The notes under the pieces: generated by a model
The model's input: the letters and a program-made list of their open reading frames with translations, nothing else
The model's database searches: none
Told to the model about the DNA's origin: nothing
Translations under genes and position numbers: made by a program
Assembly: GCF_947501425.1 (NCBI RefSeq)
Contig: NZ_CANMVN010000003.1
Coordinates: 310,001-374,000 of the forward strand
Direction of reading: 5' to 3'
Length of the DNA: 64,000 nt
Origin: an uncultured Psychroserpens sp.
GTDB taxonomy: Bacteria > Bacteroidota > Bacteroidia > Flavobacteriales > Flavobacteriaceae
Shown: piece by piece, positions 61,954-64,000 of the stretch
Layout: every line of letters begins with the position of its first letter
How positions within the stretch are numbered: the stretch's first letter is position 1

Positions 61954-62816
61954 TTCACTCCTTTTAGCATGCGTTGTTTGCCATATAGATCTTGTTTGAG
62001 CTCTATCTGCTTAAAACCAAAATGTTCCAGAAGCTCAACCATTTCCGCTCCGAGATATTCATTGATTTCAAAGTATAACACACCATTTTCCTTAAGGTTA
62101 TCTTGTGCAAATTCACAAATAGCTCTATAAAACTGTAACGGATTATCATCATCAACAAACAAGGCTATATGAGGTTCGTTATCGAGTACATTTGATTGTA
62201 TTTCGATTTTTTCGAGATGTCTAACGTATGGTGGATTAGAGACAATAAGGTCATATTTAGATTCTACATCAAGCTGAGACTCACCAATTTTAAGAATATC
62301 GCCATGGAGAAATTCAACCTCAACATTGTTCAAAATAGCGTTCTGTTTAGCCACTTCAATAGTTGCTTCGGAAACATCTAAAGCAAACACACTAGATGTT
62401 TTTAAATGTTTAGACAATGCTATGGCAATACAACCAGAACCTGTACCGATATCTATAATTTTTAAAGGCTTCTTTTTTGCACTTGAAGCCACACTATTTA
62501 AAATCCATGCGACTAATTCTTCAGTTTCAGGTCGTGGTATCAAGGTATGCTGATTCACTTTAAAAGGAAGACCGAAAAACTCGGTTTCACCAAGAATATA
62601 CTGAATAGGCTGTTCTAATTTTAGCTTGCTTAAGACTTCAAAAATTGGTTGTTCTTCGACTTTAGAAATTACATATTCAGGCTCAAGCACAATATGGATT
62701 CTCTTGATATTTAAATAATGTTCAATAACAAGATCAAAAAACGAATCCACTTCATTTTTTCCGTAGAGTGCATCTAACTCTTTATGATAAATATCAAGAA
62801 TATCTTTTAATCTCAT
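61950..62816 (-). CDS. prmC: Peptide chain release factor N(5)-glutamine methyltransferase
   Basis: TLIPRPETEELVAWIL; IIDIGTGSGCIAIALSKHL; LIVSNPPYVRHLE (NPPY). Confidence 0.95.
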   Translation of the reverse strand: MRLKDILDIYHKELDALYGKNEVDSFFDLVIEHYLNIKRIHIVLEPEYVISKVEEQPIFEVLSKLKLEQPIQYILGETEFFGLPFKVNQHTLIPRPETEELVAWILNSVASSAKKKPLKIIDIGTGSGCIAIALSKHLKTSSVFALDVSEATIEVAKQNAILNNVEVEFLHGDILKIGESQLDVESKYDLIVSNPPYVRHLEKIEIQSNVLDNEPHIALFVDDDNPLQFYRAICEFAQDNLKENGVLYFEINEYLGAEMVELLEHFGFKQIELKQDLYGKQRMLKGVK

Positions 62817-63304
62817 AGCGTCTTAGTCATCCAAACACCACAAGAATAATGCCCAGTATTTCCTAATGGTTGCGTTCTGTGCTCAAATCCGTAGCTCTCA
62901 TAGATATGAATTGCAGCTTTGAGTTGAGATGCCGATTCCAGATAACAGGTTTCAAAACCGAAGTCTTTTGCAGCCTTTAAACATTTTTCAAACATGAGTT
63001 TTCCATAACCCTTTCCTCTTATTTCAGGAGAAAAATACATTTTTTGAAGCTCACAAACATTACCATCAAAATCTTTGAGTTGTTTGATACCTCCTCCTCC
63101 AAAAACTTCTTTATCATTAGCAACTACATAATAGACTTCTTTATCACCTTGATAAGATTCGTACATAAAAGGCGTTTCCGCATCTTCATAGGCAGTACCT
63201 TTTAAAGGAATACTAAATTCAGGAAAACACCCTTTGATCACTGCTTCTATTTGTGGATTATCCTCAGGGCGAATTTCTCTAATTACGATATTATCTTGAC
63301 TCAC
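62813..63304 (-). CDS. GNAT family N-acetyltransferase
   Basis: LQKMYFSPEIRGKGYGKLMFEKCLKAAKDFGFETCYLESAS. Confidence 0.92.
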   Translation of the reverse strand: MSQDNIVIREIRPEDNPQIEAVIKGCFPEFSIPLKGTAYEDAETPFMYESYQGDKEVYYVVANDKEVFGGGGIKQLKDFDGNVCELQKMYFSPEIRGKGYGKLMFEKCLKAAKDFGFETCYLESASQLKAAIHIYESYGFEHRTQPLGNTGHYSCGVWMTKTL

Positions 63305-63358
63305 TTTATTATAGTATTTTTGTAGCGTGAAGGTACGTTAATTCTAATAAATAAGTAA

Positions 63359-63814
63359 ATGAAAAAATTCATATTATTATCAACAATACTACTGCTTTGT
63401 ATTGGGTGCTCGGTAAATGAAAAACCTGAATTCCTTAGGGTTGACAATATCAAAGTCTTAGAATCTACCTCTACCTACGTGACCATTACAGCAGATGCTT
63501 ATTTTTTAAATCCGAATGACATTGGAGGTGAGTTGCAATCTGATGGTATCAAAGTATTGGTCAATGACAATGAGATGGCAAGCGTGAGTTCTGAAAGCTT
63601 TAAAGTACCTGCAAAGAAAGAGTTTTCAATTCCGCTAAAAGCAAATGTTCCTACAGATAGTTTGTTCAGCAATAAAAGCATTGGTGGTTTGATTGGTAGT
63701 TTGTTTAGTCAGAAATTAAAAGTGCAGTACTTAGGAGATATAAAATATAAAGTGCTTGGGTTTTCTCACACTTACCTTGTAGATAAAACGGAGACTGTAA
63801 AAATCAAGCTTTAA
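63359..63814 (+). CDS. LEA type 2 family lipoprotein
   Basis: LCIGCSVNEKPEF lipobox; ADAYFLNPNDIGGELQSDGIKVLVNDNE. Confidence 0.8.
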   Translation: MKKFILLSTILLLCIGCSVNEKPEFLRVDNIKVLESTSTYVTITADAYFLNPNDIGGELQSDGIKVLVNDNEMASVSSESFKVPAKKEFSIPLKANVPTDSLFSNKSIGGLIGSLFSQKLKVQYLGDIKYKVLGFSHTYLVDKTETVKIKL

Positions 63815-63999
63815 TTTTTGTTATCAAAAAAATGCCTTTTTATTTGATAAGCCATGTCAGACACTAAGTAAACCAGACAGACAATAATTATAAATAAACC
63901 AGCAAGTTTTGCTTTTAGATCAATTAAAGATGCTCCAGTATTGTTGATATCTAATAAAAGAAAACAGCTTAGATAAATTAAAAGAATTGATAAAGGATA
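63811..63999 (-). CDS. Small membrane protein, C-terminal part only (runs off the window; not in ORF track)
   Basis: Minus-strand frame open from the window edge: LSILLIYLSCFLLLDINNTGASLIDLKAKLAGLFIIIVCLVYLVSDMAYQIKRHFFDNKN*; two hydrophobic segments. Confidence 0.65.
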   Translation of the reverse strand, partial: YPLSILLIYLSCFLLLDINNTGASLIDLKAKLAGLFIIIVCLVYLVSDMAYQIKRHFFDNKN

Positions 64000-64000
64000 A

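Overview
The window is a Bacteroidota (Flavobacteriia-like) chromosomal segment: AT-rich, densely packed, with T9SS C-terminal sorting domains, bacillithiol YtxJ, DUF3857/DUF4835/DUF5686 families and TAnnTTTG-like promoter elements. It is mostly core genome: clpB, smpB, deoC, pcm, miaA, coaE, fabI, recN, coaBC, rpoZ-like omega, bamD, dapA, ligA, prmC and an RprXY-like two-component system. Secreted and accessory genes are interspersed: a GH16 glucanase, two P-domain T9SS proteins, a GH20/CutC/GH2 glycan operon, a FISUMP lipoprotein, tandem DUF3857 proteins and a TetR/thioesterase pair. I saw no rRNA, tRNA, CRISPR array, transposon, prophage or recognisable defence system. The best second-look items are: (i) a 5'-nucleotidase split into two ORFs in reversed domain order, with apparently different export routes; (ii) CutC embedded between two exported glycosidases; (iii) tandem transglutaminase-fold paralogs that appear to lack the catalytic Cys and His; (iv) a DnaQ-exonuclease/GIY-YIG fusion with no ATG/GTG/TTG upstream of its catalytic motif; (v) matching palindromic operators in front of a TetR gene and its neighbouring thioesterase; (vi) two divergent paralogous multi-TM proteins flanking a DoxX-like gene. 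I did not find a clear, entirely novel multi-gene system. All family calls are from reading motifs and remembered families, not from database searches.
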